This document shows positions 11,456-24,900 of a stretch of DNA of 64,000 nucleotides, in pieces (the first letter of the stretch is position 1; every line of letters starts with the position of its first letter). Origin of the DNA: Capitulum mitella (lineage: Eukaryota; Arthropoda; Thecostraca; Pollicipedomorpha; Pollicipedidae); the NCBI GenBank assembly GCA_030062745.1, contig CP099839.1:34753293-34817292 (forward strand). Direction: 5' to 3'. Under the pieces are notes generated by a model. It was not told the origin of the DNA. It was given only the letters and a program-made list of their open reading frames with translations, and did not search any database. The translations under genes were made by a program, and so were the position numbers.

Positions 11456-12769
11456 TTAACACGCGCACTGGAAGGGAGGAACTTTTGTGCCCTCCAGCTG
11501 TTTTTCTTGAAAATATCGAGAATGGGTCGGAGCTAGTAGCTGCTACTTTGTGACATTTATGGCAGTTAAAGCTAAATAATTCGTCGATTGACGGAAAGAA
11601 CTTGAAAATCGGCCACAAATTTTTGGGGTTTGAAGCATTTAGATTATAACAAATGTAACGAAAATAACGGTTGTCGCTGAAACATGAGAACTTTGCGAAA
11701 GGACTAGCGGTCTACGTAAGATTACTGTCTGAACATAATCAGCCGACATCATTCGGGCATAACTGATGGATGTACCAAGACCAAAGCCAGCGTCAGTAAC
11801 GGTTAAGGTCATCGAAAGTCATGGTCAACCCGCTTGTGACTTGATCCGGATTTGTTTTGTAACATGCCACTTTGTACGAATTATGCATTCAAAGACCTTA
11901 ATTAAATCGCGTGTGCACAAATTGATACGCTTACATATACCAGGATCAGTCAAGGTGAAGGTCGTGAAAGGTCTAGGTCAACTATCTGGTGACCTGGTCC
12001 AGATTTGTTTTGCGACATGCCGATTTCTATGAAATATGCATTCAAAGACCCCAATAAAAACATGCATGCGCACATTGATAGGCTTATGTCAGCGCAGGTC
12101 AAGGTCGTCAAAGGTCCAGATTAACTATTTTATGATCTGGCCCGGATTTGCTTTGCAGCATGTCGATTCGTATGAAGTATGCATTCAAGGACCCTAATAA
12201 AAACACGTGTTGTACATTGATACGCATATATACATATGTATATATGTATAACTTTTACGTTTTATAGCAATCAAATCGTGTAATTGGGTTCATTATAACA
12301 AATAACTTCATTGTAAACAGTTGATAACTGAAACTACGCCAAAAGATGCGTTTAGCGCCCTTATTTGCAGTCAAGGTATACCAGCATCCCGTGTTGCTCG
12401 AAATCTGATATGCAAAAACTGAAAAAATGACGCCATAGGACAGTGACCTGACATGACCTTGCTCCGAAATCCTCAATATAGACGCCGTATGAAAGGAAAT
12501 CGTCGTATTTCGCATTTTAACGCTCAAACACGCGACCTTTTCCCGTTTCGCTCAAAAAGCCGTACGAAATGGCTTGTACGGGCCGAGAAAGCCTCCATAG
12601 CCGACTTTTCGACCCCATTTGACCTTGTAGATATTGGCCTAGGACCATAAAAATTTCACAACATATCAATCGTTATAGCCCTACCCTACTCCCCAAAAAT
12701 CATGTTTCTAGCACTTTCCGTTCTCGAGATCGGAGGGGGTACTTTTGCGCCCCCTCCAGTGCGCGTTGG
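11456..12769. mobile_element. TTAA MITE, family E, with internal ~150-bp tandem repeats
   Basis: The left end reads TTAACACGCGCACTGG and the right end, on the other strand, CCAACGCGCACTGG: matching inverted termini next to an intact (left) and a decayed (right) TTAA. Near each end lies a G-run/C-run inverted motif; the right one is GGAGGGGGTACTTTTGCGCC and its complement. The interior carries three tandem units. No transposase ORF. This is a non-autonomous, piggyBac-type element distinct from families A and B. Confidence 0.6.
11790..12235 (+). repeat. Three tandem ~143-153-bp units
   Basis: The anchor GCATTCAAAGACC recurs at 11885 and 12038 and as GCATTCAAGGACC at 12181, giving periods of 153 and 143 bp. 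Each unit also holds AAGGTC-rich words, a GATTTGTTTTG-like block and AATAAAAACA-like sequence. They lie inside the family E MITE. Confidence 0.85.
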
Positions 12770-13368
12770 CGCGAAACTCCCTTTCCACTGCGCATGTTAA
12801 TAGCAGGACAAATGGCCGAAATCCTGTCAAACAACATTTCTGTGGCATCACAAAAGTCCGTGAGATGCAAATAGAAAGCGAAAATTATAAAGGTAAGATT
12901 GGAAATAAATGACACTGTGACCGAGATGAAAGGTCATTGTACTGACCTTCACCTTATCTCCCTTTTGAATTTTTCTGTCATCAAGTAAGTTTGGTCCATT
13001 GTCTTCGCATAGCAAAATAAACTATTGTGATACTTACTCATCTCATACTGAAAAACTTTAGAAGCAAATTGTTTATGATGCAAGTTTTATTATAAGACAC
13101 AGCAGCCTTTGCGTCTATAGTCTTTTTTTCTCTGCATTTTCAGTATGCCGGATGGTCCTTTTGTGTTTCTGTGGTATGTCTGGGAAGGATTTCTCCTACC
13201 GTAATAAGTAAATCACATGTAAAAGTGCACGTTTCATCGCATTAATTGTGCGATCGCATAACTCGACGTTTTGCCTTACTCCTAAAACATTTTCAGGTAT
13301 GACAATCTCGATTTTCAACTAAGTGCAATAGTCTGTTAGGCATGTCGTGCAATATAATACATACATCT
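12770..13368. other. No recognisable feature
   Basis: AT-rich sequence between the family E MITE and the large tandem array. I see no exon or repeat boundary. Confidence 0.4.
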
Positions 13369-16300
13369 GTATAGTATTTGAGTAACGCGTGTCTGCCTTT
13401 CTGTCTGTCTGTCGTCAAACCTTTACTCCGGTCCACGGCCCAAACGGATTGGCGGATCGGCACGTGACGCGCACCGTTCAAAAGGTCTCGCGCACCACCA
13501 GAAAATCCGCTCATTTTCGTCGCGCTGCGAGCCGTCTTTGGCGCGTGCCTCGCGCTTCAAGGCCGATTTTTAGCCCGTAGCGATAACACGTAAAACGGGA
13601 AACGTAAACAGCGTGGAATATCGTTTCGGTTCCGACGAGTTTTCTCGGCAACCACAGGTCGGACCGGCACGAAACACGTCTAGTTGGAAAGACAATTGAA
13701 CGGGCAATCGCGTGGCACAAAACACGTTTCAGTGCGGGCGGCACGCGCCACGCGCAAGCGATGGCAATGTGAAAAGCTGTTCCTGGGCGTTTTTTCAGAG
13801 TTTGGCGTGGTGCTGGCAATCCAGAGATTGCAGCGACTCCGAAAAAGCATCACGGTGTAGCTCCGTGTTCCGTTTTTCGTTCGTACCGACAGCCCAAAGG
13901 CTTTGCCCTACGGTTCGGGTGCCACACCGCCTGGAAGCATACGATGCACTCACTCTCGAACCCCATATCGATTCCACCTCAATATCGCGTGAAAGCTTTT
14001 GCCTTTTTTCAATGAAAATGACATCATCGTGCAGCAACTTCTTCTGTGTCCTACATCAGCCCGAAAAATCATCACATTTTGTTGTAGTATGTCTGTAATA
14101 GATCATCTCATAAAGTCCTGCATATCTTGACGCAGATTTATCACGAAAAAGAATTTGTGCCGGCTGCAGCTGCGGGCGCATATTACAGCCAAATAAAATG
14201 AACAGTGCACGCGCTGTTCACCTGGGATCTGCACAGTGAAAAACTCGGCACGTTTCGTTGTCAAAGTAGTCCCGGTTTCGGAACGCTGTTCTGGCTTCCC
14301 AGAGAGAGTGACTCGCAGTGAGTATCCTCTCAAAAGACATTGGACATTGCATCACACAGCGCCCTGTGTTCGTTTAAAAAGAATGCTCATAGGCAAGGAG
14401 GAAAATGACTATTCCCCAGGTTTTTTACCTTTGGTGTCGGACGTAGATTGTCACCAAGATCAGATCATGAAAGCGAAATGCAAAATACAATCAAGGGCAT
14501 TTAGAAATGGGGTCTGTCGTGCACAGGAGCGTCCAGCAAAAAGCACCTTACTCATTTATGATCATCCGCACTCCAAAGCCAGAAATCAAGTAAAGATCCG
14601 GAAAGTCAGGCTGCTTTGAAACCGATAATATTGAAAACAGAGCATTTTCATGTTCCTCAGTCTTGCTTAACGAAGGAAGCGGCAAACCCTAGTCTATATA
14701 CTGTTTGACAAACGTGTGCCTGTCTTTCTTTCTTTCTGTCTGTCGCCAAATCTTTGCTTCGGTCTAGAGCCCAAGCGGATTGGCGGATCGGCACGTGCCT
14801 TGCACCATTCGAAAGGTCTCGCGCGCCATCGGAAAATCCGCTAATTTTCGTTGCGCTGCCACCCGACCATGGCGCGTGCCGTGCGCTTCAAGGGTGATTT
14901 TTTTACCCATAGGATAACACGTAAAACGGGGAACGCAAACAGCGTCAAATATTGCTTTGGTTCCGACGCGTTTCCTCTCAACCACGAGTCAGATCGACTT
15001 GAAACGCACCAGCTCAAAACCAGAATTGATCAGGCAATCGCATGACACGCAGCACGTTTCAATGTGCATGGCACATACCAAGCGCAAGCGACGGCAATGT
15101 GAAAGAGCTATTTCTGGGCGTTTTTCAGGATTGGGTGTGTTGCTGGCAATCCAGAGATCGCAGCGACTCCAAAAAACATCGCGATGCAGTTCCGTGTACC
15201 GTCTTTCATTCGTACAGGAAGCCCAAAGGTTTCCGCCCACAGTTGGGACGCCATGCGGCCTGGAAGCAGACAATGCAGTCATTCTCAAACTCCTTGTCGA
15301 TTCCACTTCAATATTGCATAGAGGCTTTTGACTTTTTACAACAGAAATCACATGAGCGTGTAGCCCGTTCTTTTGTAACCCATATCAACTAGAAAAATCA
15401 TGGTATTTTACTGTAGTATGTTTGTAATAGATCATTTGGTAAAGTCTCCAAAATCTAAACGCGGATTTATCGCGAAAAAGAACTCATGCCGGCTGCGGCC
15501 ACAGGTTCATCTTAAAGCCAAATAAAATGAATAGCGCGCGCGCTCCTCAAACCCTGGGATCTGCGTAGTTAAAAACTCGGCACAATTCGTTGCCAAAGTA
15601 TTCTCGCTTTCAGAAGGCTGCCCTGGCCTCCCAGAAACAGTGGCACGAAATCGGTGTCCTCTCAAAGGAAATCGGATGCATCGCATAGTGTTCTGTGTGC
15701 TTTCAAGTGGAATGCTCATGAACAAGGAGGGAGATGTCTATTCTCCATGTTCTTCACCTTTTGTGTCGGACGTAAAGACCATCACCAAAAGAAGATTACG
15801 AAGGCGAAATGCAAAATAAAATCAAGGGAATTTAGATACGGGGTCTTTCACGCACAGTAGCATCCGGAATGGAGCACGTTACCGTCATATGTGACCATAC
15901 AAAGCCAAAACCAAAGCGCTCCAAGCCAAAGCCCAACCAAAGATCCCAAAACCAACCAAAGATCCCAAAGGTCAAACTTTTTTGAAATCTGAACTCTTGG
16001 AAACCGGGCAGTTCAGCGTTCATGAACCTTGCTTAACAAAGTAAGCTTTAAGCTCTAGTCTATAAACTGTTTGAGTAAAGTGTGTCTGTTTGTTTTTCTG
16101 TCTTTCTACCTTTCTGTCTGTCGGGAAATCTTCGTTCCGGCCCTGTGCCTAATCGGGTTAGCGGATCGGCACGTGCCGCGCACCGTTCAAAAGGTCTCGC
16201 GTGCCACCAGTGCGTCTGCTAATTTTCGTCGAGCTTTGGTCTGTCGTTGGAGCGCGTTGCGTGCTTCAGGGGCGATTTTTTCTCTGTATGGATAACACGC

Positions 16301-16950
16301 AAAACGGGACAGGCGAACATCGCCGAACATCGTTTCAAGCTTTCTCGGTAACCACCACCGTTTGGATCGCCTCGAGACGCACCAACTTGAAACGAGAATT
16401 AAATTGATAATCGCATGGCACACAGCACGTTTCAGTGCGCGTGGTATGACCGCATCGGCTTGAAAGAGCACTACGGCGTGGCTCCGTGTACCGTCCTTCG
16501 TTTTTACCCACAGCCCAACGGCTCCGACCCGCGGTTTGGACGCCATACCGTCCGGAAGGAAACAGTTGTCAGTTGAGGCCATAGACCTTCTGCAATGAAA
16601 ATTGCACTGTTGTATAGCCCGTTTTTCTGTGTTCCATATCCGCCCAAAAATATGTTCGTGTTTGACTAAATCTGCCGTCAAAAAAACTTAATGAAGTTCG
16701 CAGGACCCAATAAGAGGGATCCGCTGCGTAAAAACTGGCCACTTTTTCTCAAAGTGGTCATCGTTCCAACAAGCTGTATCGACAACCCAAGGTCAGAGCG
16801 ACTCGAAATGGGTATCGTCTCGAAGGAAAATGAACGCCAAATGGTAAGGAATCATGAGCGTGCAACATTAGACAGCACGTGTCACGTTCACAGGATTACA
16901 AAAAGGACTTTTGTAGCGCTCTTTTATTTTTAGCATCAGACTTAGAGGTC
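13369..16950 (+). repeat. Tandem triplication of a 1.33-1.38-kb unit
   Basis: The block GCGGATCGGCACGTG starts at 13452, 14783 and 16161, giving periods of 1331 and 1378 bp. Each unit opens with a CTGTCTGTC-rich stretch (after TAGTCTATA-like sequence in units 2 and 3), followed by AAAGGTCTCGCG, GATAACACG and AAAACGGG blocks in the same order. Units 1 and 2 stay collinear through ATCATCTCATAAAG / ATCATTTGGTAAAG (about 14101 and 15431). Unit 3 is more diverged and has internal deletions. None of the frames is conserved as an ORF across units, so this looks like non-coding, satellite-like DNA rather than tandem genes. Confidence 0.85.
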
Positions 16951-17246
16951 GATTTCGCTTGTCGTCAAGGAAACTGCACCGGTATTGCTTTGCGGTATAG
17001 GTTGTGCATTGCACTTGTTACCCGCCTCGCGCAGGAGTGTATAACGAAACATACGTTGCTTTTACAAATTTTGAAACAAGGTCACGTCTTAATGAAGTTT
17101 TAAAGACAATGATCTTAGCGATTGGCGTTCAGTTCTACTTCTCCGCTAGATTGTTGGTGCTGTTACAATGTACGCTGCATCTTTACTAATTGAGTCCGTA
17201 TTATTTCAGTTGACCTGACATAGCTGGCCTGCGATTCTAGGGAACC
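16951..17246. other. No recognisable feature
   Basis: Sequence between the tandem array and the family B MITE, with nothing I can assign. Confidence 0.35.
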
Positions 17247-18396
17247 TTAACCCTATTCCCAGCAGGGGGGCTAAATCGGCCTCCCTCGGATTTTTTACTT
17301 GCCGATTCTAGGCTTTTTGGCGCAGCTTCACGAAACGTGGTGACTTTTCCTAGCTATTCATTCTCCGTGCCGTGACAAAGTTTCAAAATTCTATTTTGCA
17401 CAAGGGCGGAGCCAGGCAACGCTTTTGGGAGGCGCCTCAGGCCATTTTTGGCCATGTTGAGGGTAAAAGGAAAACGCCTGCCAAAAATAGCGTTCTTAAG
17501 ATAAAACTTAAAACTTCATATGCATAGCATAGCAAAATAGTTATGCAACATGCAGATACAATCTTGTTCATGTGAGGTCACTTTACAATGTCAGGTCAAG
17601 GTCAGAAAACAAAATTTGGTTTTATAGTAACAATTTCGGCGCTGTTTTTTTCTAAATGCCAAATCCGGAATATATGTGCCGTAAAAAGGTACCCTCTACT
17701 TGTGTATCAAATCCCAGCTTGATATCAGGTCGGGTCACGGAGCTATGACCTAAAATTTCAGCGCGCATACCCTATATCGCAATAGCCATAAAATCAAATT
17801 TTTGAAATAGAGTGAATGCAAATGATTGAAGACGTTTACAGATAAAATTACATGCACACGAAATCATCCAAAGTGGTTCCAAGGTCACTGGAGGTCATTT
17901 AAGGTCAATGTCACAAGTTGATCTGAAGAACGTGTGGCCATGACAGTTTCCCCTTTTTCATGTCCCTGGCACCGCCTATGCTAACATTATACAAACATAA
18001 TGCGAATTGTACTTATTTAGCATGACATGACTAGGACAAGCCAAAAAGGTGTTTTTGCCTTTTTTGTTCATTCAGTTGTTGAAAAAGCAGTCAGTCTATT
18101 TTTGAAACCCTGTGAACGCCCATGAATCATGCCAGTTTCATCGAAATCGGTCCATAAACAACGGAGTTATAAGAAGTCCAAAAATACCCCTGATTTTGAC
18201 ATTTTTGCCCTCTTGTATCCATCTCTTTCAAAATTTTGAAAATTTCTTCTTATATAATGTAGTTCACGTCATGGCAAATCGATTGCCGTTTGTGGCAATG
18301 AAATCGAATGTGTAGTTCTCGAGGTCTCGGGGGGGGGGGCGAATCCCCCCTGCCGGGAATCGACCATACCGTGTAGCCCTCCGGGAATAAGGTTAA
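17247..18396 (-). mobile_element. TTAA MITE, family B, reverse orientation
   Basis: TTAACCCTATTCCC at the left and GGGAATAAGGTTAA at the right are inverted termini abutting TTAA on both sides, as in piggyBac-type transposition. The interior is the reverse complement of the copies at 19.6-22.0 kb and 48.9-50.1 kb. At about 1150 bp it is slightly shorter than intact copies. The DR1 motif of the family is degraded here. Confidence 0.85.
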
Positions 18397-18792
18397 ACCC
18401 ATTGGCAAAATGCTGCATTTCAAATGCCTGAACTCGTTTGACGTTGGCTGACCCGACCTGGCTTATTTGTGCTTTGGGGTAAATATAGCACGATACATAT
18501 AGGTACAAATGCATATAGGTTAAGCACAATCATCCTGTGGACCAACTCCGCGCGGAGTTCGTCGGGATCGGATGAACAGATTCTGAAGGGAAAAGACGGA
18601 ATTTTCACAATTTGGTATTGACTGACCTCGATTAACCTGACTCAAACTACCTGCGCCTTTGGATTGTATGTTAAATACACAGGCTGATGCCCCACCATGG
18701 TCTGTAGCTAGCTTCCAGGCAACCGTAACATACGAGGCACCGCACGTGCGCCCTGGAGTCCGACCCGCGTGCGGCCGTCCGCCGCTGCCTAA

Positions 18793-18845
18793 ATGGACCG
18801 GCCGCGCTCCCGGGCCCCCGACTTTGTCCGACTGCAGAGGAGAAC
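18793..18845 (+). CDS. Short first coding exon (partial gene, unknown)
   Basis: An ATG in good context (AAATGG) at 18793 opens a GC-rich frame, MDRPRSRAPDFVRLQRR plus two bases, ending at a GTAAGG donor (18846). The high GC begins about 70 bp upstream and stops abruptly after the donor, the pattern seen at the other first exons here. I find no TATA box and no downstream exon. The basic peptide has no family I recognise. It could also be a chance ATG in a GC-rich patch. Confidence 0.35.
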
Positions 18846-19572
18846 GTAAGGTACTGATTTAAAGATTTCAAATGGCGAAATATGCGTAAGAATAAACCGC
18901 AACAGAAGCTGTGAATAATTGTGTGATCTAATAATATAATCTCCAAAGTTATGTGCAATACGCATGCGGGAGGACAATTTTTCCCCTCCATTTATATGAG
19001 TGACAGTTTCGACTTTTGGCTTCAAATCAATTCTCCGTTTAATCTTTTCAGTTATGCGGCAGTGTTACAAGTGATTTCAAATGTGGCTATGCCAAAGAAT
19101 TGATTGTTATTGCACCCTGTAGGACTAATCATACAGAACGCTTTGAAAAAGTCACAGCACAGCTTATGATGACCATTGGAGACTGATCACTGGAACCAAT
19201 GTTATCATCTGATTCGACATTTCCTTGGTAACTCCTCCGGGATAAAACAGGCCACACAGGCTAGCTAATCTCAGTTAACGATTTCGACCTAAGATGACCT
19301 TAAATCGGTCAGTATCAGTGTAGCCAAAGCATCTCCGGAGTCGCATGTTGCGACCCTGTGAAATGGAGGAGAACGCTGATCATTTACATCAGTAGTATCC
19401 TAAAAATAAAACTTTCGGAAAGCCTTTACTGTCTTCCCAAATCTTTCAGAAATGCTAATACTTTTCTACACGTTTCTCATGTTAATGAGGTTCTACCTAC
19501 ACATGAACACTTTTGTTTACAAATATTGAGAATTTTCCGAGGAAGGCATCCGTAAACCAGACCACCTGCCTA
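18846..19572. other. Possible first-intron or intergenic sequence
   Basis: AT-rich, with no recognisable exon or repeat before the tandem MITE pair. Confidence 0.35.
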
Positions 19573-20782
19573 GTAACCCTATTCCTGGAGGGCCAGACGG
19601 TATGGTCCATTCCCGGCAGGGGGGACGGATTCGGCCCCCTGAGATCTCGAGAACTACATTTCCGATTTCATCGCAGCAAACGGCAAACGATTTGCCATGA
19701 CGTGAACTACATTTTTATAAAAAGAAATTTTCAAAATTGTGAAAGGTGTGGATACAGGGGGGTAAAAATGTCAAAATCAGGGGTATTTTTGGACTTCTTA
19801 TAACTCCGTTGTTTATGGACCGATTTCGATGAAACTGGCATGAATCGAGATATTATGGATAAGACTTTTACCATTGGTACACACATCTGGAATTTTGAGA
19901 AAATTCATGGGCGTTCACAGGGTTTCAAAAATAGGATTAGTTTTCTAACAACTGAATGAACAAAACAGCCAGAAACACTTTTTGGGCTTCTGCTAGTCAT
20001 GTTATGCTAAAGAAGTACAAATCGCATTGCATTGTTTGCATAATGTTAGCACAGGCGGTGCCAGGGACATGAAAAAGGGGAACTGTCAAGGTCACACGTT
20101 CTTCAGATCAACTTGTGACCTTTGACCTTAAATGACCTCCAGTGGCCTTGGAGTCACCTGAAATGATCTCGTGTGCATTTGATATTATCTGTAAACGTTT
20201 TTAATTATTTGAATTCACTCCATTTCAAAAATTTCATTTCATGGCTATTGCGATATAAGATACGCGCACTAACATTTTAGGTCATAGCTCCGTAACCCGA
20301 CCTGATATCAAGCTGAAACTTGATACACAAGTAGAGGGCACCTTTCTACGTCATACATATTCCAGGTTTGGCATTCGAAAAAACAGCGCCGAAATTATTG
20401 CAATAAAACCAAATTTTGACTTTTGACCTTGACCTGACCTTGTAAAGTAACCTCAGATGGACAAAATTACATCTGCACATTGCCCAACTATTTAGCTATA
20501 CATCCATGTAACATTTTAAGTCCTATCTTAAAAACGCTTTTTTTCGCAGACATTTTCCTTTTACCCTCAACATGGCCAAAAATGGCCTGAGGCGCCTCCC
20601 AAAAACGTTGCCTGGCTCCGCCCCTGAGCAAAATAGAATTTTGAAATTTTGTCACGGCACGTAGAAAGAATAGCTAGGAAAGTTCACAACGTTTCGTGAA
20701 GTTGCGTTAAGAAGCCTAGAATTGGCAAGCAGAAAACCCGAAGGGGGGCGGATTCAGCCACCCCTGCAGGGAATAGGATTAA
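19573..20782 (+). mobile_element. TTAA MITE, family B, first of a joined pair
   Basis: It begins GTAACCCTATTCC (TTAA decayed to GTAA) and ends GGGAATAGGATTAA. The 1210-bp interior matches the next copy throughout. It carries a perfect DR1 nuclear-receptor motif TGACCTTTGACCT at 20116-20128. It has no coding capacity. Its right TTAA is also the left TTAA of the next element. Confidence 0.9.
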
Positions 20783-21991
20783 CCCTATTCCCGGAGGGCT
20801 AGACGGTATGGCCGATTCCCGGCAGGGGGGGCGGATTCGGCCCCCCCCTGAGATCTCGAGAACTACTTATCCGATTTCATCGCAACAAACGGCAATCGAT
20901 TTGCCGTGACGTGAACTACATTTTGATAAAAAGAAATTTTCGAAATTTTGAAATCTGTGGATACAGGGGGGCAAAAATGTCAAAATTGGGGGTACTTTTT
21001 GACTTCTTATAACTCCGTTGTTTATGGACCGATTTCGATGAAACTGGCATCAATCGAGAGATCATGGATAGGGCTTTTACCATGGGTATGCAAATTTGAA
21101 ATTTTGAGAAAATTCATGGGCGTTCACAGGGTTTCAAAAATAGGGGGATTAGTTTTCCAATAACGGAATGAACAAAAGAGGCAAAAACACTTTTTTAGCT
21201 TCTGCTAGTCATGTTTTGCTAAAGAAGTACAAATCGCATTACAATGTTTGTATAATGTTAGCATAGGCGGTGCCAGGGACATAAAAAGGGGGAACTGTCA
21301 TGGTCACACGTTTCTCAGATCAACTTGTGACCTTTGACCTTAAATGACCTCCAGTGACCTTGGGGTCACCTGGAATGATGTCGTGTGCATTCAATATTAT
21401 CTGTAAACGTTTTTAATCGATCAAATTCACTCTATTCCAAAAAATTCATTTTTTGGCTTTTGCGATATAGGGTACGTGCACTGACATTTTAGATCATAGC
21501 TCCGTGACCTGACCTGATATCAAGCTGAAACTTGGTACACAAGTAGAGGGCATCTTTCTACGTCATATATATTCCGGGTTTGGCATTTGAAAAAACGGCG
21601 CCGAAATTATTGCGAAAAAACAAATTTTGAATTTTGACCTTGACCTGACCTTGTAAATTGACCTCAGATAAACAAAATTACATATGCACATTGCCCAACT
21701 ATTTAGCTATATATTCGTATAAAGTTTTAAGTTCTATCTTAAAAACTCTGTTTTTGGCAGACATTTTCCTTTTACCCTCAACATGGCCAAAAATGACCTG
21801 AGGTGCCTCCCAAAAACGTTGCCTGGCTCCGCCCCTGAGCAAAATAGAATTTCGAAATTTTGTCACGGCGCGTGGAAGGAATAGCTAGGAAAAGTCACCA
21901 AGTTTCGTGAAGCTGCGTCGAAAAGCCTGGAATTGGCAAGCAAAAAACCCGAGGGGGCGGATTCCGCCCCCCCTGCCGGGAATAGGGTTAA
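20779..21991 (+). mobile_element. TTAA MITE, family B, intact reference copy
   Basis: Both ends are intact: TTAACCCTATTCCCGG at the left and CCGGGAATAGGGTTAA at the right, a 16-bp inverted terminus including the TTAA target duplication. Just inside the left end is a G7...C7 inverted motif around CGGATTCGG. A perfect DR1 (TGACCTTTGACCT) lies at 21328-21340. The CCCTA terminus and TTAA target are hallmarks of the piggyBac superfamily. The 1213-bp element has no transposase. Confidence 0.92.
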
Positions 21992-24900
21992 AGGACAGCA
22001 TTATCGCCGACAGTCCCAGGATGGCGTAGTAGCCGAAATCGTGTGCCGGGGTCGCAATATTGGAAACGTGTCACTCGTCCTTAACTATGTCTTAACTGAA
22101 GAGACAGCGTCCTCGACGTTTTTGGACGGAATGGCGATTACATTTGAGCTGACGAGCAGGGAGTAGCCCCCCTCATGAGATTTTTCTTAGAATGGTAGCG
22201 AACGGCGCGCTGACCTCCAAGAACCCTCACTTTGTAACAATTATCCTACATCCTTAGCAGCGGACCTTACATTCTTTCCGAGTCTCCAGCTCCGAAAATT
22301 GTTGCTAGGTCATGTCAGATCACCAAGATATGACGTTATTCTCGATCGTGACTGTCGTGCATCATGATTGCTCCATGCCATGCCCTCGATGAAAAGGTCA
22401 CAGGTCAGGGGCCTGTCTTGGTATGGACCTCATTGTTTTGAGAAGTAGGTCAGTATGAAGGTGTTCGAAGCGTATCAATACACAATTTATATGCGATCAA
22501 AACGATGGTTGTAAGGCATCTTGCGAAAACCCCGAAGGGGGGGGGGGGCACACCAACTTACTGGTGACAGTTGAACGTCGGGGTACGCAGTGAAGTATAC
22601 AACTCGCTTATCCAAAATTTTACAACGGTGGGGCAGTCGTTTTATGGCACCCTGCGGAAAGCCTCAGTTTCACACACTTCCTGTACTCACGAAGATTAAC
22701 CAATGTGAAGGAGCCTGTGCAGTTTGTGGTTACCTAACGTGCCGTCGTTTTCGAGGTCGTCAACAAATAGCAAGTTCTAAGTACGGACTGCTGAGAAATT
22801 TTCACCGAACGATTTTCAACTCATCTTTTGTCGCGTGCCCTGCATGAAAAAGACAGGGTAGTCGTGTTTAGCACAGCAACTGAGCCTTGGCAAGGAAGTC
22901 GTAATGATAGTTGCATTATGGACAAAGTGGCTGCGTAGCTGGCTAAGGAATACGCGAGGAGTCACAAGATACTACTTCGCATATTTCTGTGTTATCAGCC
23001 GTTTACTTCAGAAAGTATTTCGAAGCACACATCACGTATTATGGCGAAAGCAGACGAAAATGTTTACTAATAAGCTGAAAAAATGTGGTATTTATTATAT
23101 TGTACTAAACATATGATACATGGTTCCTTAAAGCGAATAATTTGCTAGTTGTCCGTCAAAGCACCGCAAGCCCGGACAAAATGGTAACCTCCGTAGGTAT
23201 TTCACAACCAATATAGAAGAAAATACTTGGTGAAAAGGCTAAACAAAGTAGAAATAATTGCAGAATAACAGTATTAAGAACAAAAAACAACTGTGGACGG
23301 GATGTGGTGACGATATTACTCGAAAAAGCTTTTACTTATGCTAGACGTGACCGGCAGCTTCCGTGCCACCAGTTAAGTCAGTGAGCTCCAGTCGGAGAGG
23401 TTGAATGCTGTGAGGGGGTGGTGCGCGCCGCCCAGCGCTGGCACTACGGCCGGCTGTTGCGGCGGATTAGTGGCGCAGTTGCCGGCGGCCCGGCGAGCTG
23501 GAGCCCTCTGGCAGCGCGACAGCCCCAAATCGATTAACGCCGACTCCGGGGCGTCATTTCATCCGCGAGCGGACCGAACTCGATCTGATCCACGGCCGAA
23601 CCAATCCAGGAGCATCCGGCCCGAATTCGATCAGCTTCCGACTCTTTCCCTTTCGGATCCCAACAGTTTTGAGGCCTGTTTTGGAACTGCTTCGCATGCA
23701 CACTCAGCAGAAGCAGCACACCCAAACTCTGTGCGGATTTGAATATGATCAGAGCCTGGAACACTGTGCAGCCTTGGATCTGACCTTGGTTTGGAACGCT
23801 GTTCAGGTTTGGAATGTGGTCTGAGCCTGGGGCCATGTGCAGACACGGCGCCAGAACCGAGTACTGCCCACTTATGTTTGTCTTCGACTACGGAGCACAG
23901 AAACTGAGGGGTGACTGCAGGTAAACGGAAAGCGTCTGGGAGGGGCATAGTGGAATAGATCCGATGCAAAACATCATGGATCGAGTACTCCGTTATTTGG
24001 CGCCGTTGGGTACCCATAAAGCCGGATGGGACGCCCACAAATACTCTTATTATTTCTAGTTAAATAACTTTCTTGATAACATACGTGATTATCATTGACA
24101 AACATGGGGAGAACAAGACGTTAATGCAGTCTTAATAGCATCACATAGGTTACTGGCTTAATTGTCAGATGATGCGATAAAAGCGTCGTTGAGCGCTCAA
24201 ATAACTACGTTTTGGAAGTTCCCTATTGGCAGTTGTGCATGATACTGAATGTGCGAAAGGTTGGTTTGTGTAGTTTGCTTTGTAATGAAAAGTGCAACGT
24301 GGGTACTTTTCGACAGATGTTGGTTATAAGCATTGCATACTACATCCACAGTCGGTAGCAACAATGACTGTTTTCTCAGTGTCCTAGAACGGCTTGTTAA
24401 ATAGTGCATATGGCGTGTGTCATTCCTGAACGGATGTACTGGATCTGCGAAACGATCTGGTAAATACCACGACAGATTTAATGTCGCTTGTTACTGGTGG
24501 CAAGTCTTCTGGATTCCAGACGCGTTATATTTTGCACCATAACGCGAGAGGCGCCGAGAAGAAGGCAAGAGGTCTGGATACGTCGGTAATGCTATTTCGC
24601 CAACAGTATGGGATTGTTTGGCCGATGAGGCTGAGAGACCCCAGCTGCAGTTCCGAGAGTCCGTGCTCGAGGAGCGATACCGTTAAAAAACAGGTCTATC
24701 TTTGCTCAATTTCAGGAGTAAATATTTGACTTTCTGAAAGGAGCTTTTATCGCTAGGAGGCTGCAAATCAAAACTGCTATTTAAAGGTTAGGAGAATGCG
24801 CCTCATTATCCGATGAAATATGAATTATATGTTTTACTAAATCAGGTAATGGCGATTTTTCTGACGTACCAGAGCAACAAAATTTTCACCTCAGGACGAC

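Noticed and set aside
13511-14037. ORFs inside the 1.35-kb tandem units
   Set aside because: None keeps its frame in the other units, so they are not conserved genes.
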